From positions 3,658,001 through 3,722,000 of the forward strand of contig JAOVFP010000013.1 in assembly GCA_025738555.1 (NCBI GenBank): a DNA stretch of 64,000 nucleotides. The letters are read 5' to 3'. A model generated the notes under the pieces. The model made no database searches and was not told the origin of the DNA. It was given only the letters and a program-made list of their open reading frames with translations. Origin of the DNA: Cyathus striatus. Its lineage: Eukaryota; Basidiomycota; Agaricomycetes; Agaricales; Nidulariaceae. Of this stretch, positions 22,122-34,944 are shown piece by piece (the first letter of the stretch is position 1; each line of letters opens with the position of its first letter). The position numbers were made by a program, and so were the translations under genes.

Positions 22122-22854
22122 TTCAAAGTAAGGAATGAAGTGAAAAAGAACGTGAAGAACCCCTTTAGAAAGGGAGGAAGAAGAACAGGCGAAGATGGAA
22201 GAGACAAGAGACAAGAAACAAGAGAAAGAGACAAAGCACAAGTTCAGGTTGGGGTCACACCGTCACGACGGCCACATTTCGGTCCTCGGTTGATGGCAAC
22301 GGCCACATCAACCTTCTTTGCCTCCGCGCTAAACAGACTTCGATCTTTCATTATCCGAATTTATCTCGCCTCTTGACTACTACCTAGCTACAAAGTACAG
22401 ACAAGGTTACCTAGTAATGCAGTACTTTGCAAAATACAATACCAGTCTCACCACTCCTCAGCATTCTACGCTGTTTACTTTGGCCCATGTGCTCTCACGC
22501 TTGGACAGCTTGATTGACTACCAATATTCCATGTCCAGTGTCCGCATGGAGGTGTTGATTCTGTCATGTCATATGTTTGAGCACGCCTGCAATTCTATAC
22601 AATTCCATCCACGACGCCTTCCTGGTGTAACTTTGCGTATAATACATGCTACTGATACAATGAAAAACATTACATTCGCCCCAAGAGTCCTTTTACTACC
22701 AAATGAAACAGAAAAAAATCGAAAGCAAAAACGAAGATGTATAAAAAAACTTCCAGGCGCCTGTTGAAACAAGCGTAAAAAAATAACCAAACCCCTAAAC
22801 TTAAAGTGGATCAACAGGCACATCTTTCCAAACATAACTCTTCATCACCACCCC
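22122..22854. other. Intergenic region
   Basis: Holds the promoter of the S/T-rich membrane protein gene (its coding-strand 5' leader, 22122-22250, is strongly pyrimidine-rich) and the 3' UTR of the second Rho GEF gene. No supportable gene. Confidence 0.4.
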
Positions 22855-25800
22855 TCACGATCTATATGAAGCAGAAGGCCTCAAATGCGGAGACCGCGGC
22901 GGTGAGTAGCTCTGTGGGAAGTATCCCCCCGCCGAAGGCGACGCCAGCGACCCAGGAAGGTACAACGGAATCGTTGGCACCAGCTCGAATACATGCTGCA
23001 ACACCCCTCTCATTGGTACCGGCCGTCCATTTGCACCCGTCATCCCCTCTGTAACGCTCATGACGGCGTGTACTCTTGGTTCCTGCGACAGTGTGTCATC
23101 GAATCCTTCGCCTGGCGTCACGGCGGGGCCCATGTCTGCCCCCCGCCCGTCCCACACGCATCGCACGTCTTTGCCCGGGATAATTTGCGCCAGCCGCCCC
23201 GTGTCCAGGTGACGGATCTCGATAAACCGCGAGTCGAAGAGAAGGATATGGGGCGGGTGAAGCGCCACGTGCTCCGCCTTGCCCTCCCATTCAATGATGC
23301 CCGTTTTACGGCTTGGGTCCCCTCGTTTGTTCACAAAAATCCCGAACTCTGGGTTAGTGCGTAGGTTTTTTTATATATGCATCATAAAATAAGAAAAAGC
23401 GTACCGTCATACACCAACATATAATCATCATCCGCGCACCGGAAGATTCCCAATGGCCGACAAGCGTCACATCGTCTCGCCAAGTACCCAGACCCTGAGT
23501 CTTCTCTCTGAGGTATTGTCACGCTCTTAAAACTATCGGCAAAACTATCAGTACCCCCCCTATCATGTCAATCACCGTAAAAACGCACTCAGTCATGTCC
23601 ATAATCTCGAACCCTTTAGCACACAACACCGCAACCTTTGCGTTTAAAAATACGAAATCATACGACTCGGCAGGCAAAACAAACTCCCTGAATTCCCGGA
23701 ACCAGTCTTTCTTGGATGGGCGAGGGAAGAACCCCCCTGCCCTGCTGGTACGAGGGCGTTCTTGGATTTTGTCGCTGATCGGCTCAAGCGCGCGGAAGAC
23801 GCTATCACTCTGTTAAAAACGGTGTAGGTATGATGTAGTGGAACGCAAGAGATCGATGAGGGTACGTACCCCGCGTTTCTTCATGTAAACCACTAGTGTC
23901 CGACCATGCAGTGTTCCTATGCTGAAGAAATGAGCGTCCTTAGAACCATTTAGCTTCTGTGGCGTTTGCGGCGCTTGTGAGTGGCTAGGGTCTGTAGGTA
24001 CGAGGGCTTCAATGTGGTATGCAAAGAGTTGCTACAAGTCATCAAGTTAGCTCGATATTAGATGTGAGGGCAAAGAGAAATACTTACCTTGTCCGCGAGG
24101 ACGATGAAGAGACCAAAATCTTGAAGAATTGCACATTGTGTAACCATTCTGAGGTGGAGAACGCGACGCATTGCTTATAAAAGCTCACTGTCAGACCATA
24201 TATGAGGAAGACGAACAGAGCACTCACATCGTGAGTCATGTCTAAACCCAATCCAAACGCCTTCTGCACATCCAATTGCCACAAGCCCACGTCCATCGGG
24301 CGTATCTAAACATACATCATAAGACCACAAAATAAAAAGGTTTTAAAATCAACTCACTGAACGGTACTGAGCAAGTAACCTTGCCAGTGAACAGCGTTCC
24401 ATCCGTCCATGCCGTCGAACTCGGTGCGGTACTGACGTGTGGAACGAGGAACGTTTCAATGCTCAATGTCTCAATCTCAAAGACTTTATTCGCCTCCTGA
24501 ACGGCTTTCCTCAGCCCCAGCGCCTCCTCCAGCTTCTGCTTCCATTCATTCCTCGCCGACTGCGATTCGGCATATAAGATAAATGGCCCTCCATGGCGGC
24601 CGTTATGGTGTATTGTGCAAGGGTAGACAGTACGTGCGTCGGCGGGGGAGTCGCTGGTGCGGCTGCTCGGGGACATTAGACTAGAGGTATCGGACTGGGC
24701 GCTGTTGCCTCTAAGGGTGCGAATGAGGCCAGTGGTGCGTTGGATGGGGGGATCTCCAAAGTTAACGCGTGTGATTAGGTCAAGCGGGATCGGCTGGGGG
24801 GTCCAAGCTGTTCATCGGGTGAAGAAGAATGGACATGAAAAACATACCCGTCGATGAACATGGTATTTAAATACACCATCCTTCTCTTTGATCTTCGTAG
24901 GGACGACTACAAAGAATATGAATATCTCGTGAAATGTTCGGATACAATTGAACTCACGATAGTTATCGAAAAGTAGTATGAATAATTCTGTCCACTCATT
25001 CCAACCATTCTCCGGTTGTTTAAACAACTTCCCGGTATGTATCAATGACCGCTGTTCATTGCGAAGGTCCATATCCTAAGAAAGAAATCAGTGGCCCTAC
25101 CCTGCAGACAAACCCCATAGTATACTCACAATGGCTTCTCCTTGCTTGAAGACAAAGTTTGAGTTATATCTCCACAGCTCAACCTTTTGCTTCGCAGATG
25201 ATACTCCAGGTTCAGTATCCTTCCGAGTGTTTTAATCACGTCGATGACCTGGGGAATAGCAATTTTATCTTCGTGTCCCGAAGGCGACTCTTCCATGATG
25301 CTCTTGAGTAGTAGTTCATACCGAAGCAAACGTGGTATAGGTCGGTTAATAAAGTTCTTCATGTCCAACCTATGTGCATCTGGATGTCTAACGCAACGTT
25401 CCACGAATTGCCTAAACATGGGGTTATTCGCCATCTCATCATCTATCCTATATGCAGCAATAGGGTAATTGGGTACGTATTCCATGTATGCTTCCCGAAA
25501 GTTAAGCGCTGCATCGAACACGGCTGCCGTTATACTGGGTATACGAGGGTGATGTTCCTGTTGAATTTCATGGAACTTCTCTACCAGTCTTCGATGATGA
25601 GAGTAAAGAACCTGGTAATTGTGAAATACATCAATGAGGAATTGATCAAGTCTGTCTCGGGGTATGATAGGAGGTTCTGCCTCTCGTAAAGGTTGGATAT
25701 ACATCTAAAGTGATTGTGAGAACTTCGTCGTATTGTAAAACCAGAGAAAACATGTTACATACATGTTCAATATTTTCCAAATCATTGACGTATGCCATCT

Positions 25801-28465
25801 CGCCTTTAATGAGTTCAAAAATAGTAGCCTGGCGCTTCTCTTCCTGGGGAGTAAAACCTCTTCGTTTAGCAGCGGGCACTAAATCATGCCACTCCCACTT
25901 AGATGTCGGTCCCCTCCCCATCGCAGATTGGAACGTTCTAAGCTGAGCCGCATTTTGGAGATTCTTCATCGCCTCAACGGCAGCCTTTAGATACTCCTTG
26001 TCGGGATTTTTCGAGTCTGTTTCCGAGTTGATGGCACCCAGCAACACAGGATATTTCTGCAAGTGTTCTGTAGGTCTGTTGAGGAAATGTCGTAAATCCA
26101 ACCTCGGCGAATCATTGCGCGATGTCTGTTTGAGTGTCGAGCGCTGTAAAAGGATTAGCATTGATCTCACACATAACTGCATCCACATGCCTCAATGAAT
26201 AGTCTGAACTCCGAATTCTGCTCAGTTTCATCTCTCAGGCGCTTCTCCGCAAGTGGGTGATGTCCTATGTACGCAGGATATGCCTCTCGGAAGGAGTCCG
26301 CAGCGGCATCGAGGAAAATATCTCCAACCATCTGAACGACACTTCCCTGCTCCCTCTGACGAACGTAGAGAACTTCCAGAAGACGTCGATTTGATTCTCG
26401 CAGATCCAAAACGTTTCCGAACACCTCTTCGATAAAATCTTCAAGTGCGTATGGAGGCATTATGGGTGGGTTTGCCATCCGAAGTGGCTTGATGAATACG
26501 GATTCGATCAGATCCAAATCCCGTATATACTGTTCCTCTTTGCTTATCATCTTGTGTATGATGCTGCTAAAGTATTAGGACAACAAGCTCATTCAGAAAA
26601 TGAAGCACGCACGTTTGACGACGGATTTCTGCCTCCGGGAGGGTATTGATAACTTCTGCAGGAGGTGTCCATGCCTCCGGCCGTGACCTTGGCTCTGTTT
26701 CGTCGGACAACATTGATGGAAGTTGATCCCTCCCCTAATTAAAATCAGTCAAGTCCCGCACGTCAAAAAGCATAAATATCACCTTTCGAGGGCATGTCAG
26801 AGAATAACAAGGAACCCCTTCCTCACACATTGGAGAATAACATCTCGTCATGAAAGTGACGAGTCCACTAGGTAACTCCTCGCGAATTTGACTTCCTTCG
26901 TCATCTAAGAACATGTACACATCCTCTACGCCGTCTTGAAGAACCCTTCCACCCCATTCAACTTCATAGAAGAACAACTGGCTTTGCAAACTTCGGGCAA
27001 TCTGTAGAGCGGCTCTTCGATCTCCCGTAGATCCACCATGTTCCCATAACAGTTCACGCTGTATTTGTGATTGGATTGTAGACTATAAACATCACGTAAG
27101 TTGCTTTCAATTTGACTAATATGTTATACATACCACAATATCTTTGCCTGTGAATGCCCTTGGGTAAGGAATGCTGGTTTTGACGTGCGTCCCTCGAGGA
27201 ACTTTATCTCGAAGAAGCACCGCCAGATTTGATAGCAATCCGAAGTTGATATATAGCGTAGGATCGTCAATATCAACTTCCTCAGGTGCATCTTCCCACT
27301 CCGGCTCCTCCTCTGGGTAGTCATTCGGAAACTCGGCGATAGGACCGATGTTCACTGTTGGTCGACGACTGGGACCGGGTTCAGAATCCCAGTTGTGATT
27401 CAACCAGGTGACATCGTGCACTGGGCGGTATATGGAACGCGTTCTTCCAATAGAAACAACTGGTGGTGGTGATGGGGGTAAAGGGATTGGATATCGTTGG
27501 GGAGTATCGGTCGTATGCGAGAATTCGGATGTCCTTGTAGAAGTATTCCGACTTAAAGAATTCTGGCTTACTGCTCTGTAGGTCAGACCTCTAGCATACA
27601 AACAAACCTCTAAAGTACGTACTAGCTGGGTCTGGGAGTCCAGTTGAAGATGGCCAAGCGCTAGTGAGCGACTCTACTTCTGGTGAAAGATGAAAATTCG
27701 AAGGTAGATATCTTTCTGAGTATGTGTCGCTGGGGTATTGAGCTTCAAGGGTCGAATTGCGCTGAACTGGGTAAGGAACATTTGGACCAGCGGCAAGAGT
27801 TTCCACGGAGTTAGGGTCGTACCGAGGGTCTCGCTCGTATACAGGTGCTGGCGATTCTGGTGGTATATCTTCTGGAGGGAGATCCAGATTGTTTGGTATT
27901 GATATCGAATGTGGTTGAGAAGAATAAGGATGTGGTGGTGTTGGAGGAAGTGACGATAGATTATTAACCTGATGAATGTGTTGTCTATATCCAACTGAAG
28001 TTAGCGGTGGAGCTACTGGGCACGGATATCTAACCCACATCGGAGAGTTCGCGATAGGTGGCCTTGGAAGTGCTATCAGTAAGTTAGGATTCGAGCTCGG
28101 CGTAGGAGGCAAAGGTCTTCTTCCGGCTGGACGCGTTGGAAGTTGACCCGATGGTGTAGGTGATACCTGCTTTTGAGGGGGACGCGTAGGGGGATCTGCA
28201 ACATAATGGATAAGTACATGATTGTGAGAGAAATGCAGTAAATGAAGTGCGTACAGCTAGTGGGGGTCTGAGGCGAAGGCTGCGGCTCCGGCCAGAAATT
28301 AGCGTTTCCATTTCCTCCATCATTACTGGGACTGGTCGATTCGCTAGCAGCCGTTGTAGGGGTAATAGGTGACAGTGGCTTATAAGCTTGGAGAACGGCT
28401 TCATAGAGGGTGTTCAAGGAGTCTTCATCTGTTGGACTTTCAAGGGCCTGCGAGACGACTGACAT
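22855..28465 (-). CDS. rom2: Rom2-type Rho1 guanine nucleotide exchange factor, copy B, with an apparent frameshift in DH2
   Basis: Paralogue of the gene at 3.6-9.5 kb with the same domain order. The N-terminus (MSVVSQALESPTDEDSLNTLYEAV from 28465) is Pro/Ser-rich and diverged, without the Gln/His tract of copy A. DEP at about 27260-26780 (VPRGTHVK, IPYPRAFTGKDIV, LFFYEVEWGGRVLQDGV). First DH at 26570-25920 (EEQYIRDLDLIESVFIKPLR, RHFLNRPTEHLQKYPVLLG). Second DH at 25850-25230 (EMAYVNDLENIEH, MKNFINRPIPRLLRYELLLK). PH at about 25130-24440 and CNH to the end (LVPTIPLYLPG). At about 25215-25222 the frame shifts between VIDVIKTLG and the continuation DTEPGVSSAKQKVELWRYNS. No intron fits, so one base appears missing. 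If real, the protein loses PH and CNH. Same-strand arrangement suggests duplication with later divergence. Confidence 0.87.
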
Positions 28466-28973
28466 GTTTGTTGGTACTCTTCGGTTGCTCTGGTACGGAT
28501 TGTCCCTCAGAGAGTGTCGTGCGAGGTAAGCATATGCAACGGACTGATTACAAAGGAGATGGTGGTGGTTAAGATTAGGAAAAGATTGGCCAGAAAAATG
28601 GCGAAGACTGCGGCGGACAATTGGCAGAGATAGGGACGCACAAACGACTTGAGCGTCTCTACATAAATCAAAATGCTTCCGCTCGCGATCACTTTCTTTT
28701 TCACCGACTCTGCTCCTCCACCGTTCAACTTGGCACTCAACTATTCTATCCTTTACAGATCTACTTTACTCTTTCAAATATTTGCGTAATTAACGCCCCA
28801 TATCTTGTGATCAAACATGACGTTGCTGACCGCCGACCGCAGGTTTATCATTGCTTTATCTATTCAAGTCGCTAATTTTGTAAGTAATCTCTCTCTCTCA
28901 ATATCACGGTCATTGGGCTGATTGCCTCAGACGGGCATAAACTACATATATCACTTAGTGCTTTCTGCCAAGA
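28466..28973. promoter_or_regulatory. Divergent promoter between Rho GEF copy B and the tRNA methyltransferase
   Basis: A 508-bp spacer between two divergent start codons. It must contain both promoters. I cannot name specific factor-binding sites. Confidence 0.45.
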
Positions 28974-30643
28974 ATGGACGATACAGAGCCGAAGAAAAAG
29001 ACAACCTCCTCCGTCCATGATGTCGGAGCGGAGAAACCGCCGTTTGGCTCTCGGTGAGCACCATTTTCATGATATTCATCATCAGTACCCCGCCTTGACA
29101 ACCATAATCCACCTAGATTTCTTACAGATGACGCTGATGTCTGGAGTCAAAATGCATGGGATCACGTTCCCCCTCCAGATGATCAAACCGAAACCATTGC
29201 AAAGTCTCTCGCGAAACAACGGTTAGCGCCTGTCCCCATAGAGGAGAAGCAGAAATATAATGATAAGCCAGCTAAGCATTGGTATATTTTTTCGATCTTT
29301 TAAAGATGCCTCTGTTTTGTCTTATCTTTGTTGTGCAGGGATAATTTCTACAAAAACAATGCCAGCAATTTCTTTCGAAATCGTAAATGGTAAGTCATAA
29401 CTCACGCATTACCCCTTCACTCTGTCCCATATATATATCCAGGCTTCATAACGAATTTCCAGAACTGGTGGCTGCTACGCAAGCGGAGGTAACTATTCTA
29501 TGGCACGCGCTGTTTATGTTCAACTTAGCAAACTCAGGCAGGACCTGCGACCATCGTCGAGATTGGTTGCGGTTGGTCATTCATTCACCTTCCCAATCTG
29601 AACACTTCTTAATTTGCGACAGGCGCTGGGAACTCTGTCTTCCCCCTTCTTTCCGCCAATAGCAACCCATACCTGTCACTGTACGCATATGACTACTCCA
29701 CGCATGCGGTAAAACTTGTCCAGGTAAGTTCCTCAGCTCTCGATCTAAAAATAGAACTTTAGCATGTCTGTCGGCAGACAAATCCGCTCTATACATCTAC
29801 CCCAGTAGGTTCTATTCAAGCTGCAGTGTGGGACGCTACTTCTGCGAATGAGCTGCCACCTGGTATTGAACCCGGAACAGTCGATGTAGTTATTCTGGTT
29901 TTCGTTATGAGTGCTCTTCATCCTGATGAATGGGGACGTGTAATATCAAACATACACAAGGTAAATTAATGAGTCCACTCTAATATTGCTTATCTGACTC
30001 TTCTGTAGATGTTGAAGCCTGGTGGTGTGGCTGTATTTCGCGATTATGGGCGCTATGATCTTACGCAACTAAGGTTCAAAGGCGGAAGACTCCTAGAAGA
30101 TAACTTTTACATTCGAGGTGATAAGACGCGAGTGTACTTCTTCGAACTGGGTTCGTGAGATCCATGTCACCGTTACCACATATTTCAATCGTTCACTATC
30201 ATATTGATCTTTATATAGATGAATTAGCTTTGCTCTTTACTGGGTCTAGGGTTGCATCGACTCAGAAAACCACGGATACAACTCAAGTAATGGAAGAATC
30301 TGGCGATGATGGTCACGCGGACAATCCGACGTCCGATTCGTTGTCTCCAACACCTGAGATTGACCAGGAACCAGGCCCCGTGCTGCCAATAGATACGGTC
30401 CTTAGTTCAGCGTCCACCGTTACACAGGATTCGGCTGGAGCGTTACGACGCGAAGAAGACTCGCCAACCTTCCCGCCGTCCACATGTGTTCATCCCAATT
30501 TACTATTGCCATTCCCAGGATGTCCTCCACACCCGCTCTTTACTATTGAGCAACTTGGAGTTGATAGACGCCTGCTTGTCAACCGTAAACGTCAACTAAA
30601 AATGTACCGCGTATGGATGCAGGGCAGGTTCCGGAAACTATAG
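28974..30643 (+). CDS. trm140: tRNA N3-methylcytidine methyltransferase (Trm140/METTL2 family)
   Basis: SAM-dependent methyltransferase that makes 3-methylcytidine at position 32 of tRNA-Thr and, in some fungi, tRNA-Ser. Start [16 protein letters not shown] at 28974. The exons join as [22 protein letters not shown] (family N-terminal motif), [21 protein letters not shown], and [19 protein letters not shown] (SAM motif I). They continue with [59 protein letters not shown] and [13 protein letters not shown], then the terminal [24 protein letters not shown]. The last exon carries a variable, low-complexity insertion of roughly 70-80 residues ([20 protein letters not shown]) between the catalytic core and the conserved C-terminal strand. 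It shares a divergent promoter with Rho GEF copy B. Confidence 0.93.
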
Positions 30644-30774
30644 CTGCGGGACTTTGTGTGATACTGGATTTATTCTTTCACATACTTGTAATGTAGAGAA
30701 TACATGACGAACGAAATAAGCCCAAAAGTGAACATTATGCAAGAACTATATACATAGGCGGTAAGTACAAATCA

Positions 30775-33554
30775 TCAGAACAGGATGTTGGCAATGCGCT
30801 CTCCGAAGTTCTTCGGTGGCTCTTCGGGATGCTCAGTTTCTTCAACTGTAGGAATTCCCTTTTCCAGGAGTTAGAATAAATAATTAAAGGAGGTGACAAA
30901 ACTTACAGTAACGAAATCCATTTCCAACGGGTCCCAAAACTTGGTGCGTTTCCAGATTTTGTAACCAAAGTAGAGAGAGAAGAATATGGGAATGTTGATG
31001 TCTGTTCAGTTGTAATCAGCTTCGGAATACCCACGGCAAAGGGAGAACACGCACAAGACACCAAGAAGTCAGAAGCATTGAAATTGAAAAATACAGCATA
31101 TCCGTTGATGAGGATGAATAGCGTCGTCCAGAATATACCCCAGTATGCAATGTATGGTTGAAACTTATTGTTGTAGACATTCTTTCTCAGGTCGTATCCT
31201 TGTGCCCTCATGCCACGGTCTGGTTCATAATGTTAATAGCGAAAGTAGGGAGCCTTCTGGACCAATACTCACAGAAGAAAACATAGGTAACATTCATCGA
31301 CAGCCAACTGAAGAAACCTCCCGTCGTTGTCAAATTAACGAACCAGCTGATTATAAATGAGAATCCATACAACGCAACTACAGTTTGCAGGGCTTACTTG
31401 AAAACAGTGACTCCACCGCTCGATACGTTCATGAATGACAACCAAACGAAGGCGCACTGAACAGACAATTAGAGAGCGATGTAAAATAGCCAAGTCATGA
31501 AGGCATACGCATGTGAGAACAGCATAAATTGGCAACCCTTGCTTGGTGCAATAAGTAAGGAACCTAGGTGCCTGACCACGCAGGGCCAATCCGTATAGGA
31601 TACGAGAGGAACAGAACAAGAAACTGTTTCCTGCGGAGAACGCGCTTGTGAAAACCGCAGCGTTGATAATATGAGGAAGGACTGATGGAAAGCGGTTAAG
31701 AAGACCTTATAAGCGTAACAGCAAATTTCTACATACCTTTGATTCCTGCACGGTTAATCGCAATCACAAAAGGTGACTCAGCAGCAGTTCCTGTCGCTGC
31801 ACATTGTACATTAGAAACGAAACTGCGTAGAAATTTAAGCACTCTTACATTGAAGGAGATCTGGATCATTGTATGCCACCAACATTCCGATCATAATAAT
31901 TCCCAGAACCTGCCATATAATTCAGCCACTATGTTTGGAAGGATACGAGCATCTGGAACACACATAGAAGAAGATGATACGGTAGAAGACACGGCGAACT
32001 GCCTTAGCAATATTGCGCCGAGGATTCTCGGTCTCGGAAGCAGCACTACCTCAGGTGGGTCAGAATAACTGACTACCGTTAAAAATAACAAATGCTTACA
32101 TAGCCACCAGCTCCATTCCCTGGAAGGAAAATGCAGCATTTACCAACGAACTGATGATAGCGAGAAAGCGGTCGGTACCGATGTTATCGACTAAACCTGC
32201 ACGTGCCACAGCACCGGGATTCTTCCAGTACTACGATCCAGTGGTTAGCTACTTTCATATGGCTGCTTCGGGTTGGAAAAAAAAATACCCTGAAGCCGAT
32301 TCGATCACCCTGTGGTCCTCCTCCAAGATCAATAACCAATCCAGCGATTAAAAGGCCAGTAATTAAGGTCACTAAAATGATGGACGATGAGTTTTCATCC
32401 TTTCAACTCAAAGCGGGGCTTACATTTGATAATTGAGAAAAAGAACTCGGCTGCAAGGATAATTAGTCGCTCGCTACAAAATAATCAAGGGTACCCTACA
32501 TTCGCCGAAGTATCTGACACCTAGAATATTGACCAGGCAGACGAGTACACACATGACCTTCAAAGTGATCCTGATGAGTTTACTGGAACAGGAAATGTTT
32601 GAATCCTACATACAGCTGTGTAGATAGGAACATGGGAGGTCTGAGAGTAGTATGTTAGCTTAAAACGTATCCATTAATCAAGGCCGGAAAAAGACCTACA
32701 TTGGTATCCCAAAAGCCAATTAGAACAACGGCAGCTGTGATCTCTACAGGGGTTGTAATACTATGCAAATATGTCAGCGTGGAAGGGAAAAGATGCGCGG
32801 GAAAATCGTACGCTTGTGTATAGAAGTAGTTCTGTGAAATGTTTTAGTGACATGCATGAAGAAGTTTTGCAGCATCTATACTCACCCAACCAACGGCGAA
32901 TCCAAGAGCAGGGTCTACCCATCTTCCGGCTACACAGAATATCAGCGTAAACCAGAGTTTTGAAGTCCAAGGTAACATACCAAAATGAGGGAATGTTCCA
33001 GAGATAGGTGCCCATGTTGTCATTTCGCCCACGGCACAGAGAGAACTAAAATATGCCTTTAAACTTAGATGTACTTACTCCACGTCACTAGAGTACTCAC
33101 GAGTATGCCACGGTCCCAACGAGCACGTAGCCAATGAGTGCGCCCAACGGTCCCGCAACTTGCAAGGCATGCCCGGAACCAAGGAACAAACCAGTACCAA
33201 TGGTTCCTGCAATCTAGTAGGTGATAAGCCCTGGCACCCAGAAAAATTACACAGACTCCACACTTACGGCAATCCTATTAATCTTAATAGTCAGTGTCTA
33301 GGGTTAGGCCACAGCTGAAATGAAAGGCTCACATCTGAACGTGACGTTGCTTCAAACGACGCTGAACTCCATCAAGATCGTGTGCGTCGAGTTCATATCT
33401 TCAGAGTCTACTATCAGCATGAAGTATGATAGAGAGCCAAGACAGCATACTTTTGTGTTCGTGGAAGAGGAGTAGAGCGTCCGTCCTCTGGGTCTTGGTG
33501 TTGTACGACATAGCTCTCGCCATGGTCGCTCCCTTTCTTTTCAATATCGGACAT
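30775..33554 (-). CDS. Amino acid permease (APC superfamily, fungal AAP/YAT type)
   Basis: Plasma-membrane amino acid/proton symporter with about 12 TM helices; substrate not determinable. Start MSDIEKKGSDHGESYVV at 33554, with a hydrophilic N-terminus. After an intron comes LDAHDLDGVQRRLKQRHVQM, then the first helix IAIAGTIGTGLFLGSGHALQ. Further landmarks: GPLGALIGYVLVGTVAY, GEMTTWAPISGTFPHF, RWVDPALGFAVGW, TTPVEITAAVVLIGFW, SSLVNAAFSFQGMELVAIAA, ETENPRRNIAKAV, INAAVFTSAFSAGNSFLFCS, SRILYGLALRGQAPRF and a terminal tail ending ERIANILF. There are more than a dozen short exons. The internal exons look intact, though I could not verify every junction. Confidence 0.88.
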
Positions 33555-34944
33555 TGTAGCTGAATGAAAAGAATTGACGGAAGGAAGAAGGGGGAGTATG
33601 TAACCCGGAGAAGGTAGCGCTCACGGAGCATCCCAGTAAATATACTCCAAGAGCAACCATGTGCCTGAACATGGAGAAGCATAAGGTTCCGCTGGTTTTG
33701 GGTCGGAGGAAGATAGGGCCTCACGCCGGGCATGGGAGCAATGATGAGATAGCGGTTAAAAATAGAAAGCGCTATCCGCATCCAGGTGACTACGGATAGA
33801 TGTTAAGAAGGCCATTTCCAAGATCTCACGTACAAGTGCACAGCTGGACTCTACAGCAATACGTCGGGCGTACGTTGTATTAGCTTTGATTGCTTTATAG
33901 CATGAAAAATTGAGACCATCACCCAATATCACATCTGAGCTGTCCTATACTAGACTTGCTTCATGATATACAAAGCATGTCAGACCGGACAATCGCCACC
34001 TTCTCATGTGAAAGTTTTCTTGGTTGACAGCAGTATGACATCCATGCGTCGGTACATGCAGCCTTCGAGATAACATCGCATAAGTGCTGTTTCACAGTGT
34101 TTCACCTTCATATGTGCACCTCTAGATAAGTTCGGATTCAGCCGAACAAGGCATCGGGGTGGACCCGAGAAGCATCCTAGGACAAAGAGCGCTCTAGTAC
34201 GTTTCCCATTACCGATATTGAAGATAGGGATAAGTATGTGTATCAAGATTCAAGACAAAGGTCCAAAAGGACCAAACTGAAAAAATAGGTCACTGGTCAC
34301 CTGTCTGCAAACTGCAGTGCAGACCAAGTGCAGGCGGAGTTTTGGTTATTTCGGGGAATACGGTTACTTGCCCGAATACATCGGCGGGAGGGGGGCGGCA
34401 ATATAATCGTGGCACTGGGGTATAAATGTCCCTGGATGGGAATGCTCAGCAAGATAAGTTCCATCAGGAGGTATCACCAGAGGAGGTCCCTCTATTGGGC
34501 GGGGCTAATGCGTTGTAAGTAGTACTTAGCCGCAGAGATAAGTTACATATAATTGATGGTAGTAGTCTCACGAGGAATCAAAGGGTCTTTCTGGTCTTCC
34601 CATCACTATTCGACGATAGATATTGATTTTCGCTAATGATCGCAACTCAAAAAGCAATCAAAAAGATCCAGTCATAGTAAAGGAGCAAATTTCAGGCACG
34701 GGAGCAAACAGATGGCAGAAGCAAGGCCCTGCGAAGTTCGAACTGTGTATGGAACATTGTTGATTGATGTTAACTTTTATTTATCTTCAAGGTTCGAAGC
34801 CATCTAATAGAAATAGCTACAAATATGCATAACTCCGGGATGTCATTGTACAGTATGTACCATGTAGTACACTTACAGTTATCACCAAGTCGACACTACT
34901 ATTATAACACTCAGAGTTAATTTTAATGCCCCGAGTCTGATATA
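33555..34944. promoter_or_regulatory. Divergent intergenic region between the permease and GPATCH1 genes
   Basis: A 1.4-kb region between two divergent start codons. It contains only short, unrecognisable open frames. It should hold both promoters; no defined element is called. Confidence 0.4.

Noticed and set aside
22023..22376. 117-codon plus-strand frame
   Set aside because: Overlaps exon 1 and the 5' leader of the S/T-rich membrane protein gene on the other strand. No domain.
27590..27625. Possible 28-bp intron or frameshift in Rho GEF copy B
   Set aside because: A normal 43-bp intron using the next acceptor (CCTACAG) restores the frame as ...PAS-T-AVSQNSLSRN, so no anomaly is needed.
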